Assembly (NCBI RefSeq): GCF_002234675.1
Contig: NC_019876.2
Location: 23,957,371-24,021,370, forward strand
Origin: Oryzias latipes
Taxonomy: Eukaryota; Chordata; Actinopteri; Beloniformes; Adrianichthyidae
Length of the DNA: 64,000 bases
Reading direction: 5' to 3'
The notes under the pieces are model-generated. The model did not search any database. It had not been told where the DNA came from and saw nothing but the letters and a program-made list of their open reading frames with translations. The position numbers were made by a program, and so were the translations under genes. Shown here in pieces: positions 1-11,779 of this stretch. The first letter of the stretch is position 1. Each line of letters starts with the position of its first letter.

Positions 1-2685
1 TGTTGTCGTTGCCAGTCTGGATCTTGTTTCTTGGTCCTATATAATATTGAGTTTGAAGCGCGCTGTTGAACCTTTGACTCCGGACTGCCGCGATGCTGCG
101 ATGCTCCGACACACGCCCCGGGATCCCGCGCTGCCACAAGCCTCCCGCCGCCGGACCACCCTGGCACCGCGCCTTCCAAGCCATCGCCCCCGGCTCCCCA
201 GACAAGCAGCTCAAGCGCAGTTGATGTTGGTGGTAGAGGATTCAGCTGGTTAGCATGGCGTACCAAAGCACACGAGGGTGCAGAAGAGCATACCTGTAAG
301 GTAGGAGCGATGCGTGTAGCCGCCGCTGCACGGTTAGCTTTTCCTGATGTCCCGGTGATCGGGCCTGGGCATGGGTGGATGTCCCCGGATAACATCAAGC
401 AGATTGTAATGATAAGTCCAGTGGCAGATACAGATTTTGTTACCGCTGTTGTACTAGTCCGGTTGCTGATCTTGTAGAGTGACGGATAAACGAACGTCGT
501 AGCCAGTGCGTGGGTCCCAAAGCCAATACTTGTTTTTGCCATTACTAAATTCATTTGTTTACAGCTCACAGCCATATAATGTTTGGTCGAATTATTTAGA
601 GAATGGAACAATCGAGCTCTGTTGTCCACTCTCCATTGAGGTTCACTTAAAGGCTTCAACAAGTTTGAGAGTATACAGTAAATTAGGAGCGTCGTGATTA
701 TGCCTGTCCCTCCGGCCGCCATCTTCCCCAATTTTGATCCAATGCATAAAAACACAGGCTAAATAATTTGTCTTAAGTTTGGAAGTAGAAAAAAAGCAAA
801 AATTAAATCCTTTGAAACCTCCACCTAGTTGAAATGGACAGGGGCATCTGTTATTTTTGGTCCTTCTTGGATGCTCTGAAGAGTCTGTTGACTCCAAAGG
901 GTTAACAAGAAAAATACGGCCTTAAGAAATTAAACTTCAATGATCGTTTGAGGAACTGCAACATTTAGTATTTTCTAGGTTGGCTTTAATTTTGGTAGCA
1001 AAAGGTGATAATATGGGGGGGGAGGGGTACATCTAAACTTATTTCGAGTGTTTCAGTCTTCTCCAAGTCCATCTGTTAAAGAATCAATAATAATAATTGG
1101 ATTCAGGAAAATCCAGCATGGTTCTGTGTAAAGGTTCGTCTTTTGCATTGTGTTGAAAATTGCACATTGGTTAATATTCCAGTCATCTACCAGTGGGATT
1201 AGAACAAAGTGGCAGATTGGGAACAACAGCAACTCAGGCATGAAGTGTTTGATCACGTAAACTGACAGAGTGGGCCAAATGATCCTGAGTCAAATTGGGA
1301 GGGACAATTGTGTTTTGAAGTTGTTTTTCAGGGAATGGGGTTGGGGTTTTCCCAGTGAAAATAACTTTTAATAAGCAGGATATTGGACAATACAATGTTT
1401 CCTGCTTCGTCCGTCCTGTTCCAATTTGGCCATACAGCTATGAAGACAGTGGAAGAACTTGGCTGGTCTGCACAACAACCAGTCCAACATCAGAATCTGA
1501 GCTCACAGGTGAGTTTCTGGAAGAACAGTCATTCCAACAAACATTCTTGTACCGTGAGGAGACCTACAGAGGAGTTGGAGTTGTTAGGTAAGCACTGAGG
1601 CAGGTCACATCACATTTAAAGAAGTTCATAAATGTAGAAATAGAAATTTGAGGATCCTACTCCACCCTTTAAAGCTGAGTTTACCATTGAGATGATTTCT
1701 CTGACCCGCTTTCAGCTGTATTTAAGTCATGTCTCTTTCCAGTTTATCTGCTAGAAAGTTATCAGTATTCTGTACAGATCCATCCTAGATCAAAGTCCAT
1801 AGTATCTTCATCAGCGCTGTCCGTTTTTGTCCTCGGACTATGAAGCCTGCCTGCACCTTACTAGATACCTCTGCCACTTACTGCCGATCAGATTCTACCA
1901 CTCTCTTGACTCACAGACCCGGCCTTCTCTTGCATCAGTACTTCCACCTTAGAGTCTGAACTTTGCCTGCTCCTCATGATCACTGCCTCACCCTAGAGCA
2001 AAGTACTGTGTGTAATTATACAACATTCTGGTGAGTGTATATAGAGGGCAAGTGGCCAAAAGGCCTCTGAAATTTAGTTGCTCAGCAACTGACTGTTCCA
2101 CTTCCTCCCTTGACTCCTGCTTCCTGTTTATCTCTGCTATCACTCATCATCAATACCTGTTGGGTACAGGTCCCAGACCACTCGGTGAAACTGTAGAGCA
2201 AAAATGTTCACGCACATTTTTTCTAAGGGCACGGTGTGGGTGAAAGGTAATAACAAACACTTATACAGCACATAGGGGTAAGTAAAGGTGAAGTAGTCAG
2301 TCCTCGCGCCTCACTGATGACTAAAATGTGGTTTATAAGCACCGAACATCAACATCATCTATAAATCACAATTGCGTGAAACTCACATAAACCTAACAAA
2401 TACTTCATAATTCACTCACCACACACACAAAAATAGTACGTTTTATTTCATGAACCCCATGGAACTGCAAGACAGAGCTGCAGCTGCCTTTAGGATGCAG
2501 CTGCTCGTTTTTACAACCCTTCACAGGCCAAAACCCCAAAAAACACATTGTGCTGTCATCCATTTTGACTAAGGTTTTACCACTATCCTCTTCCTCATTG
2601 ACAAGAGCATTGAATACTTTTGACATTGAAATGGTGCATTCTGGGTCCACTACTTCACCCCCGCAAGTTCAGTAATTTTCATCAT
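1..2685. other. Unassigned left-edge region
   Basis: I recognise no gene or named repeat here. The first 500 bases are richer in GC and CpG than what follows, and look like part of a repeat or gene cut by the window edge, but no reading frame longer than about 85 codons resembles a known protein. From about 700 on the sequence is AT-rich non-coding DNA with short G runs. An exon-like piece at 1343-1508 is reported under findings. Confidence 0.4.
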
Positions 2686-2687
2686 AG

Positions 2688-2845
2688 GTTAACAATGAGA
2701 GACAAAATGAGAAGAAAAATCCAGAAAATTCCATTGTCTGATGTTTAAAGAATTTATTTGCAAATTATGGTGTAAAATAAGTATTTGGTCACCTACAAAC
2801 AAGCAAGATTTCTGTCTCTCACAGACCTGTAACCTAAAACTAAAT
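2688..2845. mobile_element. Tc1/mariner-like terminal fragment (relic)
   Basis: The stretch resembles the end region of fish Tc1-like transposons: a phrase meaning roughly 'keep an A/T-rich end, then AAGTATTTGGTCA, then AAACAAGCAAGATTTCT, then CTCACAGACCTGTAAC'. I recall this pattern as typical of Tc1-type terminal inverted repeats in fish, but the opposite end and a transposase are not visible nearby. It is therefore called as a solitary end or decayed internal-deletion copy. The assignment rests on pattern memory rather than alignment. Confidence 0.45.
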
Positions 2846-2909
2846 ACTTTTTTTTGCTTTATTGTATACTTAATGTGTTCACACATTTTATGACCTTTTA
2901 TATTTTTCT

Positions 2910-4440
2910 TTTTGATACAAAGGTGGTTGATCTTAAAGTTGTGTGTTTAGACGACCAGATAGAAAGCTGAGCATTTGCTGCTAGATGTGGTTTCACCGCA
3001 GTGAGGTATAGTGTCTGAGAAAAATACCCCTGCAATGGAAAAGATGAAAACATGGGGGGGGGGCATTGCACTGTAGTGCATGCAAACATTTTGATGCACA
3101 TATGCATAAACACTTGGTTTTCTAAGCTGTCCAGTGAGTCAGAAACGTTTTAACTTTATGAAACCTTTCAGCGATTGTTCAAAAAATGTCACAAAGCAAA
3201 ATTTAGAAATGTCCAAAAAACATTGTGATCTGAAGTTTGGAAGAAAATGTATGCTTTTTTTTAAACCACGATCTTTGTAACAAGAATAGGTTATATCTTT
3301 AACATAATACACAGAGTTGCAGGTAAAAGACCAGCATATTTCAATCATCAAACCCTCTTGTTGAGCAGCATTGATGCTGTTGTTAACATCAACGACAGCA
3401 GCTTTAACCACATGCTGCTGCTCCTTTTCAGACTACATCATCACAGAGCAACACGGTGTGAAAGGCAGAACATCAACTGTCAAATAAATGCAACACAAAC
3501 TTTGGTTGTAATTTTCATCAAACCACAAATTCTGCCCAGACAATTGATCTATTTTTGTTTGATCATGTTAAAGAAATCAGACAGACTAAACAAAAACTTA
3601 AATTAAAATAAAACACAACTTAAACCTCCATGACTTTTAGATAAACCTCAGGGTTTTTAGGGTTTGGAAATGTTAACTTTTATGTAAAAGTTTATTCTGT
3701 TTTTCAGAAAGAAATCTTTGTGGTCACAACTGAATGCTTCCCGTGGCAGAGACACAGAGAGCAGCTCACCTTTTTGTTGTCTCGTCTTTACACTTAATCT
3801 ATTTTTGGATCCTGTTGATGCTGCTCAGACCACACTGCCCCCCATCCCCCACCATCTACCTTTCAGTATGACTGAGTTTTTGAGTCACCGGGGCACAAAC
3901 ATGCAAACATCTGCAGTTAAAAAGATTAAACAGCATTAGCACCCATGTCTCCAACTTCTGCATGCCTGCTATCTAAGCCCTTTTGAGGGAAGTTAAGAGC
4001 GGCAGAGTTCTGGGTTTTGGTAATGAAAACTTTTAGACTGAGACCAGAACCCAGTCTGCAAACATATCTGTGCATCTCTGTGGTTTCATCAAAGTCTGAC
4101 AGACGTTTGTCTCATCGGCTTCCTCACATTTGCTAAAGTTATGAATTCTGCAGCTTCATGGATCATTCAAAGTCTGAGTCTTTGCTTCATGAACACACAG
4201 ACGCAATCACATCTTCCACACATTGCTGATCTGAGATTATGAGGTCCATGAAGCTGAGCTGCAGTTCCAGCAGCTTCCTGAGTGGACCTGATGGCAGCAA
4301 ACAGCACATGTCGGCAGATTCTCAGATGGAAACCTGCTTCCTCTTTACCTTCAGCCAGAAACTTCAGAGCAGTGTAGTTCAGGTCATCCGATTCCAGATT
4401 CAGAAAACCCAAACAATCAGTCTAAACCTGTGAAAATGCA
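2910..4440. repeat. NITR-locus spacer block, copy A
   Basis: This non-coding block recurs, diverged but in the same order, at 32457-34100 (copy C) and in part at 12400-13260 (copy B). Shared landmarks are the GATCCTGTTGATGCTGCTCAG segment near 3811 (12927 in B, 33560 in C), the segment around TGGTTTCATCAAAGTCTGACAG at 4081 (13198 and 33871), and a segment ending GGCAGCAAACAG at 4290 (34072). No open frame is conserved among copies, so it looks like duplicated intergenic DNA carried along with NITR genes. C runs of different length sit at the same place in all three copies (about 3838, 12950 and 33593). Confidence 0.7.
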
Positions 4441-6035
4441 GTTTATGGGTCTGACTAACATGAGGGGAAAAGGACTGAAAGGATCATTTAATGAATTTCC
4501 GCAGTTTGAGTAGCAGATTGGGTCCAAATTGACAGGGACCTGTGCTGCACAAATATATACAAAAATATACAAATGTAAATAAAAAGTTTACAAAAAAAAA
4601 CATATATAAACACAGTTATATTTATCAGATACACTTGTGGTCAATGGTGTTTGATTGATGATTAATAGTGATATTGTTTGTCAATTGGGAATCAATTCTA
4701 CCAAGGAATTACAATGCTGATAAAGACCTATAAAATATTTAGTTTTAATTGATTTTTTAAGAGAAATTGAGGTAATAAAACAAAACTTTTAGATTCCATT
4801 TTTGCTGAGCCTTAAAAAATAAAGAAATAAATTAAATATAGATAAAAATAAATATTATCCTTCCCACCCAAAGCGTAGGAAGAACAAAACCAACTGGTGA
4901 TATAGTGATGAGCACATAAACAAAAAGGATCATGTCTATGACACGGACACTTTGTGGCTTTATAATTTTTATTTTTTTATTTTTGTTTTGTCTAAAAGTT
5001 GAGCAAACAGATGAGGGGCAGAAGGCCTCTTGTGTTTAACATATTGTTCTGTTGGAACTGGGGGTCATGAAGGTGTATACTTGGTGTATACTTGAGTAAA
5101 CCCTTTTTGTTATTTAGACCAAACTTTATTTATATGTATATAAATATATACAGATATATTTTTTATATTATATTATTTATAACCATTTTTTGTTGGACCG
5201 GACGGAAAAGAAGAGAAGGGAAAAGAGAGAGGGATGTTGGAAGGGGGAGTAGGAGGATGATTATAGAAGTGAATTGGGTAAAATCCTAAACCATCACAAA
5301 TCACATAACAAAAAGTTGCTGGAAGTTTATAACAATTACTGTCAGGTGTAGATGTATAATAATTCTAAAAAAGGCTGGACCTGTCCACAAACACACTTAA
5401 ATGTTACAAACATACCCGTTGGCTCAGAAAATCTTCACATATTAACATGTCAAAGTGTATACAATACAACTACTGTTCACACACACATACCTATGCATTC
5501 AAACTAACACCTGTGTTAAATTTCATTTAGTCACGCAAACTATTTGTGCAAAGTTTCGCTAGCAACAGTGTTTAAGTGACTGTTTATGTCCTTCTGGGGT
5601 GGATAATGGAATGTAAAAAGAAAGCGGGAGAGTGCCCAGTCATCCCCCACCCCCCAACACTCGCACAGTATAGCAGACAGAGAAAAAAAAAAAAAAAACA
5701 CCAGCCAGGCAATGACATCCGCCTACCTGGCTAGGGCCAGCAGTAATGCCAAAGGGTCCCCAAATGCCCCCCCCCCCCCCCCCCAACCCACCCACACACA
5801 CCCCCTCCGCGCCTTGGGGCCTAGCTGGAGGCCTCACCCTTGGAAAGCACCCCCAGCCACAGACAAGCAGCCCACCACCCAGGAGTTCTCAGAATCCCTC
5901 CACCCCAACCCCAGACAGGGTCCCCCAAGGGAGACCCGCCCCACGCTCCAGGGAGTCACCCACCCATTCCACCGGAGGTCCAGGAGAGAGCGCTGCAGGT
6001 GCCATCCACTCCCGCCCAGGAGGAGGCATCATTAT
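4441..6035. other. Intergenic, AT-rich then GC-rich low complexity
   Basis: No gene is seen. 4550-5200 is very AT-rich, with TATA-type simple sequence near 5130-5180. A purine-rich run (GGAAAAGAGAGAGGG type) lies at 5205-5265. The part from about 5640 is strikingly different: an A run, a C run of about 17 at 5767, then about 240 bases of C-rich, CACCC-laden sequence up to the MITE at 6036. The C-rich part has open frames on both strands, but these follow from its low complexity and resemble no protein. Confidence 0.5.
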
Positions 6036-6210
6036 CCCTTGTGCTATCTTGACCCCAGCCTTGCATTGACTTGTTCTTCCTACCATGACAAAGGTGGATA
6101 AAGGTGGAAAGATTTCATGTAATCCATGGACACCAGTGAAGATCACAAATCATTGAAGAAAAAAGGTTCAGAGCACTGTCTAGTGGGTCTAGATGACCCA
6201 ACTCTCAACG
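6036..6210 (+). mobile_element. 205-bp MITE, copy 1 (right end lost)
   Basis: Starts with CCCTTGTGCTATCTT, matching the ends of the two complete copies at 36115-36319 and 45372-45576, and follows them closely through the shared core (CATGACAAAGGTGGATAAAG and GGGTCTAGATGACCCAACTC). It stops about 27 bases short of the right inverted repeat, where an R4-type LINE fragment begins. The LINE insertion or a later deletion therefore removed the right end. Confidence 0.8.
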
Positions 6211-6895
6211 TAACTTAACTGAAGTGGCTGAAATCCAGAAGTCTTACCAATGGCTAGAAAGGGCTGGCCTACAGGACAGCACTGAAGCACTCATCCTGGC
6301 AGCTCAGGATCAAGCCCTGAGCACCAGAGCAATAGAGGCTCAGATCTACCACACCAGACAAGACCCAAAGTGTAGATCTACCACACCAGACAAGACCCAA
6401 GGTGTAGGCTGTGCAAAGAGGCGCCTGAAACAATCCAGCACATAACTGCAGGATGTAAGAGGCTGGCAGGTAAAGCATACATGGAGCGCCACAATCAAGT
6501 GGCTGGAATAATATACAGGAACATGTGTGCAGAATATGGACTGGAAACCCCAAGGTCAAATTGGAAAACACCTCTGAGCAAAGATCTTGTGGGACTTCCA
6601 GATCCAGGCTGATAGGATGGTAATGGCAAACCAACCAGACATTGTAGTGGTGGATAAAGAACAGAGGAAAGCCGTTGTGGTGGATGTGGCAGTGCCAAGC
6701 GATGGGAACATCAGGAAGAAGGAACATGAGAAACTGGAGAAATACCAGGGACTCAGAGAAGAACTGGAGAAAGCCTGGAAAGTGAAACTGACAGTGGTGC
6801 CTGTGGTAATTTGAGCACTCGGGGCAGTAACCCCCAAGATGGAGCGGCTCAAACCTTAGAGAAAAAAAATTGCAGCCCTGTTAAAGTTCAACATC
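6211..6895 (+). mobile_element. R4/Rex6-type LINE, 3' fragment with restriction-like endonuclease
   Basis: Carries the C-terminal part of a non-LTR retrotransposon polyprotein. Visible parts are a WLERAGLQDSTEAL linker region, then the endonuclease core with PDIVVVDK and VVVDVAVPSDGNIRKKEHEK (around 6630-6730), followed by a conserved KYQGLREELEKAW helix. PD...D...K spacing of this kind marks the restriction-like endonuclease of the R2/R4/Rex6 group, which nicks target DNA to prime reverse transcription. The reverse transcriptase is absent. Frameshifts and a stop at 6812 show the copy is dead. A 32-base direct duplication lies at about 6339-6402. A longer copy lies inverted at 14403-16528. 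Confidence 0.75.
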
Positions 6896-6943
6896 AGGTG
6901 GTCTCTCATGCCTCACTATAGAACAGAATACGTTCATTTACAC

Positions 6944-7985
6944 CAGGGGTCGGGAACAAATGGCTCGCGAGCCATATCTGGCTCTTTTGATGGCCAAATC
7001 TTTGATTCTTAAAAAAAAAAAAAATGTCATTAGACCAGTCCTTCTCGGGCAGGATGCGATGCCAGTTTGTAACGTATGGTGTCAATTCAGCGCCTAATGT
7101 ATTGCGCATCAAAACCGTAAAACCGCGCATAAAAACCCCAAATCTGCAACGGTCTGAAACCTGTGAATTGCTGTCCCGGCAGATGCACACTCCCGTCTTT
7201 GAAAAGTGGAGGGGTAGTGAGCTCAGGCAGCAAGGTGACACGCGCACTGATTAGAACACGCTGCCCATCACATACCACACACTGCAGCGTGTGAGTATTG
7301 CTGTACTGACCATGTTTGGTTCCACGTCTGCATGTGAGCAGTCTTTCTCACATCTAAAGAACATTAAGACCAACCTACGATCACGTTTAACGGATGAAAG
7401 TCTCAATATAATAGAATAAATATTAATGGTAAGAAATACTCATCATTTGTTGGCAACAGCATAATGAACTATCCCTTTCCCACACTGAAGCACGGAGACT
7501 TAACCGCTTTTAAGGTTCTTTATTCTGTTTACTGCAGACCGCAACAAACGCCGTACAAATAATTCAGCAACTGCTGAATCTCTCCTGCTGAGAGTGCTCC
7601 CCCCCAACTTTTTATTCCCTTGCTCCCGCATCAGCCCTCCTATTTCCTTATTCGGCCCATAGCTGAACCCCATATGCCCAAACTCCCCAAAGACAGACTG
7701 AGCGACAGAACTGAGGGCCAACCAGCATCTCTGCTTGATGCGTTCAATAAAGTCTGAAATTTCGAACGCGACCCAACAGCCACCCAGTCCAACTCAATCT
7801 GCTACAATAACAATGTTATTAAAAATAATCCACAGACTTATTGCACTTTAAAAGTGTTAAAATTACATAAAATGCCCACATTCACTTGTATTTTTAGTTT
7901 TAAACATATTGTTTGACTCTCACGAAATTACAATTAAAAATGTGGCGTTTATGGCTCTCTCGGGCAAGAAGGTTCCAAACACCTG
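6944..7985 (+). mobile_element. hAT transposon relic with 8-bp target duplication
   Basis: Bounded by CAGGGGTCGGGAAC on the left and a roughly complementary GGTTCCAAACACCTG on the right. It is flanked by ATTTACAC (6936-6943) and ATTTAGAC (7986-7993), which match at seven of eight bases, the target-duplication size of hAT elements. Near 7310-7420 an open stretch encodes MFGSTSACEQSFSHLKNIKTN, the typical C-terminal dimerisation segment of hAT transposases (Charlie-like group). The rest of the transposase is missing, so this is an internally deleted, non-autonomous copy. A solo LTR at 7465-7806 is nested inside. Confidence 0.75.
7465..7806 (+). mobile_element. Candidate solo LTR nested in the hAT
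   Basis: The 342-bp segment starts TG and ends CA (TGAACTATCC ... CTGCTACA) and is flanked by ATAA on both sides (7461-7464 and 7807-7810). It interrupts sequence that otherwise reads as hAT 3' non-coding DNA. It contains an AATAAA signal near 7747 on the plus strand, as an LTR should. A four-base repeat in AT-rich DNA can arise by chance, so the call needs other genomic copies to confirm it. Confidence 0.5.
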
Positions 7986-8226
7986 ATTTAGACCTTTGAT
8001 CTCAAGTTAGAGTGCTACCTATAAAATTATAACTAATTCAAAAGATCCTGAATTAAAAAAAAAGTGGTTTCATAAAATCTTTTATAATGCATGGCACTAT
8101 GAGACCTGCCTGAAACCATACTAAGGTCATTTTATGAAAGTTCAGCAAGAAAGTTACAGCAGGTCACAAATTCCATATATTAAACAACTCTCTCCCTGTT
8201 GTTCCCATGAGTGCACTAATCTCTCA
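7986..8226. other. Intergenic, nothing recognised
   Basis: AT-rich DNA resuming after the right target duplication of the hAT. No gene or repeat is recognised. Confidence 0.4.
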
Positions 8227-8545
8227 TTTCAGTCAGACAACTCTTGCAGTAAGAAATATTTATTTCACATACTTAATTTTCACATTCTTTAAGTTAGCAT
8301 TCAAGTCTTTTTTGTTTGGCATTAAGCTCCCTTCAATTCCATGAGATAATTTTCCATAAAGCTTTCGGGTAACAAAAACCCCCTTAACAGAGCCCACAGG
8401 TGGAAGCCGGGGAGGAGAGAGGGGAGAAGAATGAGCGCTGAAGGTAAGAAAGAGAATGAACAACTGCGCACCTGGGCTTAAATAGGACGCTGAGCAGGTG
8501 AGTTAATTGACTGAACCGCCCAGGGGAGTAACCTGTAAAACACTG
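8227..8545 (-). repeat. Dispersed LTR-like repeat, copy 1
   Basis: Shares long, diverged sequence with 48937-49255, including CACAGGTGGAAGCCGG (near 8396), GAGAATGAACAACTGC and a TTAAATAG element (near 8478). Read on the minus strand it has a CTATTTAAG box followed about 230 bases later by an AATAAA signal, which is LTR-like order. I could not find clean TG/CA ends or a target duplication, so the class stays open. Confidence 0.5.
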
Positions 8546-9409
8546 CCGAGTGCCTGCCTGAAATTACAACAAGTCACTATTTCCTGACAGATTGGAAGAC
8601 AGAGAGAAAGGAGACTGGGTCAAGATCACAAGATAGAACTCCTATTCATTTATTCCAGATTCTCACAAATAGGAACGAGAGAAAAATAATGTTTAATTTT
8701 ATCACACCTCAACTTGTAAGGACCAGAACAGCAGAGCACTTATTAGTTTACAGAGAAGAGTTGATGATAATATCCAGGAATTCACAATGGATGCAACAGA
8801 CTAGGCTTAAAAAAAGGGGTTATAATGTTTGATTCTCTCAGCTTTGGGAGTGGTTATTTTACAGAAACGGACAACAATTTCAAATTACAGTGTTTGTAAA
8901 CTGCAGCATGCTTGTTCTTCTGTCAGCAAGGTCACAGGGCAGGATACACTCTAGCTTGCCAGACAATCACAGCTCGTGATTCAAAATTGAAATGTTCAAA
9001 ACATCACATAGGTCTTTGGAGCTCCTTCCCATTTTGCAGATGTCTTCCTTTGGAAAGTTGACTCTTTTTAGTTTTTGAACTCAAAAGTCATCTTAATTTA
9101 TCAAGAAAAAAAAAACTAAAAAAACTAAAAACAATAAAAAAAAACATTTGAAAGCTAAATGAAGGTGATTCCTAAACAGCAATATTTGTCAATTTTAAAT
9201 CACATTTTAGTTACCTGTAGCAAAAGAAAGATTTATCATTTCAAAATAAAATAATAAACATGATAAAATACGTTATAATCCACAAAAAGTATCTTCTTTA
9301 TAAAACTGAAATAGTCTAAAAATTCCAGTTTTATTTTTAACTGCCAACCATGGATTACATACTTTTTAGATCAACAATGCTAATAAAATGTCTTCTGTGA
9401 TTTAAAGGT
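8546..9409. other. Intergenic / 3' flank of NITR gene 1
   Basis: AT-rich sequence downstream of the first NITR gene. On the minus strand several AATAAA-type signals (for example in the A/T runs around 9240-9330) could serve for polyadenylation, but none can be chosen. The last 60 bases before the stop codon match the equivalent part of NITR gene 2. Confidence 0.4.
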
Positions 9410-10815
9410 TCAGTTCTGCTGTCTCACACTCGCATAAAGACAGACTGTGTTTAAGTCGTTCTTCTGTCTTCTTGATCTGCTGGACTTCTTAACATTAACA
9501 GCAGCATAATGGAGGCTTTCTGTGTCTTTGTTCTCAGCCTGAAACCAAATTGATAGAAGAGAATCACAGTGTGAACTTTGAGGCAATCCAAGATTAACAT
9601 GATAACTGAAGAGAGTTGAGTCTCACCTCTGAGCTTCTTAAGGGGGCAGCAGGTGATCTTTCCTCTGGTTATGAAACACAGAAAAGTTTAATTCAAGAAC
9701 ACATTTGTTAAACAGAGAAAGAAGTTTGTGTACCTGTGGATGTGCAGTTGTTGCTTTTGTGGATTTTCCACAGCAGAAAAAACAGAAAAGCAACGAGGAC
9801 GCTCATGACCGTCAATAATCCAACCAAAGTGTTCAGATTCACATAGTTCAGAGGAGCTGAAGAGTCTGGAACCAGATTAAAAATCAATTTAACTTTAAAT
9901 TCACTTGACTTTTGTTTAAACCACAGACTTTATTCTTTAAAGGTAAATCTCACCTGTGAGGTCCAGCTTGGTCCCGTTTCCAAACAGTATGTGTCCACAT
10001 GAGACAACAGCACAGTAGTAGATCCCAGCATGAGACTCTGTCAGGTTCTTCATGTACAGCTCATAGACACAGCTGTGTGTTTGTGAGTTTTTCTTTCTCT
10101 CACACTGATCATTCCTGCCTCCATGAGTGTAAATGAGTCCTGGATGAGAGACTTCAGAGTCTTTGAACCAGTAAACTCTGTGTTCTTCATCACAGCTCCC
10201 AGTGTGTACTGTACAGTTCAGAGTCACAGAGTCTCCTGCATGGATGTTCTCAGAGGAAAACTTGAGGTAAAAAGATCGGTCCTTCACATGGACACTATAA
10301 CCCTCGACAAATGTAAGTGAGTAAGAATCAGAACCTATGCAGTGGTAGGTAGCCGTATCTGAAAATTGTAAATTAGAAATTTTCAAGTGAAAATTTTTGT
10401 TTTCTGTATCCAATTTGAAGCGTGAATTGTTCTTGAACTCATCAAAAAAGATCACTTCTGTGCCGTGCACATAGAAACTTGACAGAAGTTTAGGCTTCTG
10501 TCCCAAACTTTGCTTGTACCAGAATATCCATCGTAAAGTATGACCCTCATAAGAACATTTTAAAGTGACAGTTTCACCTGCATCAACAGATAAAAAAAAT
10601 TGTTTCTGCTCTTCAGAAGAGGACAATTTTAAATGAGTCTTCTGTCCTAAAGTAAAAAATAAAAAACATTTATGTTTCATCAATATAAATAGAAGAAAGT
10701 CTTAAAAAATCGTATACAGGTTCTTGAATATGTGGTAATATTAAAATCCTTACTTACCATTTGCTTCTATGAACACACATGTCAGAAAGAAAACAAAAAG
10801 CTTAGAAATCATCAT
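9410..10815 (-). CDS. nitr: Novel immune-type receptor (NITR), V-I type with ITIM, gene 1
   Basis: Five exons read on the minus strand: 10815-10758, 10646-9954, 9865-9734, 9664-9627 and 9538-9410. All join GT-AG in phase and give 349 residues. Exon 1 is the signal peptide (MMISKLFVFFLTCVFIEANG). Exon 2 holds both Ig domains in one piece: a V domain (about 21-135; Cys...Trp...Tyr-His-Cys) and an I domain (about 136-250) with six cysteines and the J-like FGNGTKLDL. Residues 261-283 form an uncharged membrane helix. The last exon carries an ITIM, LHYAAV (316-321), and a second tyrosine in CLYASV (Tyr342). Family knowledge: NITRs are teleost leukocyte receptors; ITIM forms inhibit through SH2 phosphatases. 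The gene is intact. Ligand is unknown. Confidence 0.9.
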
Positions 10816-10860
10816 GTCTGGATTCTCCTGTTAAATGAAGTACAACTGACCATTTATCAC

Positions 10861-10890
10861 ATTTATAGTGACAGGACAGCATTTGATTGG
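10861..10890 (-). promoter_or_regulatory. TATA and CCAAT boxes of NITR gene 1
   Basis: On the minus strand a CTATAAAT box (10868-10861) lies 46 bases before the start codon, with CCAATC (10890-10885) about 20 bases further upstream. The same pair in the same spacing stands before NITR gene 2. The flanking 150 bases are also shared, so the promoter was duplicated with the gene and both boxes stayed intact. Confidence 0.65.
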
Positions 10891-11489
10891 TCCCCTGAAG
10901 TGAAAGCAGAGTTTGGAAAAATGATCACATGACCAAAGCCACAACCAGGTTTGTGTCTGTACAAATGTGATGGGAGTGTCTACCTGCATACAGTAAAAGG
11001 CTGAGTTCTGCTCGCTTATCTTTTTTATAGCAAAATAAATACAGAATCTTTGAACAGTTTAACGAGTAAAAGAATAATTTAGAATGCCTGCAAATGTTTG
11101 TCTTGTTTAGTCAGTTTTGTTTTGGGTGATTTGTTTGTCAAAATCACTTGACACTGGCCATTTGTAGTTTTTACAATGAGTCATGGAACAATGGGAAGGC
11201 CATCCTTGGAAGCTTTTATAGGCTAAGCCCAACCGTGTCCCTTGGAAAGAGGCCCAGCCACCCGGCACTTGCTTAGAATCCCAATCCCAGCCATGGCTCC
11301 TTGGTGGGGCCCAGTCTTTGTCCGGGTCTCTAGAGCTAATCTTCTTGTTTGTTACAACATAACTTTAAGACTTTGAAATGTTTTTTTTTTTCTTTTTTTT
11401 TTTTTTTTAAAGGAGGAGCCTGCATTTCTAAGGCAGAAAAACAGAACAAGAATGCTGTGAAAACTTTCTACAGAATTTTCCTTCCTTTG
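10891..11489. other. 5' flank of NITR gene 1, then repeat debris
   Basis: Up to about 11035 the sequence matches the 5' flank of NITR gene 2 (27960-28085). Beyond it, 11190-11330 holds a C/G-rich piece with GGCCCAGCCACCCGGCAC, similar to 28440-28505. I recall such text from the upstream part of a widespread fish LINE, but cannot prove it here. A T run lies at 11380-11410. Confidence 0.45.
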
Positions 11490-11683
11490 TAATAACAATA
11501 ATTGATACTTTATATTTCCCACAACGGGTAAATTTCTCTCCAAGTTTGACTCATCCCCTGGGAGAGTGGTGTGCTGAAGAAGAGCCGTGCTTGGGAGCTG
11601 ACAGCTGGCTAGAGAGAGTGGGGATTGAACCGCCAACCCTTCGGTTGTTGGACAAACTGCTATACCGCCTGAGCCACTTGCCT
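11490..11683 (-). mobile_element. tRNA-derived SINE
   Basis: Read on the minus strand it opens with GGCAAGTGGCTCAGGCGG, an A-box-like start, and has a GGTTCAATCCCC B box, the two internal RNA polymerase III promoter parts of tRNA-derived SINEs. It ends in TATAAAGTATCAATTATTGTTATT, the same type of tail (ATAAAGTATCAAT) as the SINE at 36458-36722. It is non-coding and depends on a LINE partner for movement. Confidence 0.7.
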
Positions 11684-11779
11684 AAGAAGGGCTGATGTGA
11701 CAACCTATGTCAGGGATAGAATATCTTTTGGCTCAGGGCCCACCGTGATCTAGACTTTGTCACATATATCCTACATGAT

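Noticed and set aside
5712-6146. Long overlapping open frames on both strands in C-rich DNA
   Set aside because: They follow from low-complexity CACCC/CCC sequence with few stops; composition is Pro/Thr/His-rich without any domain, and the MITE begins inside them.
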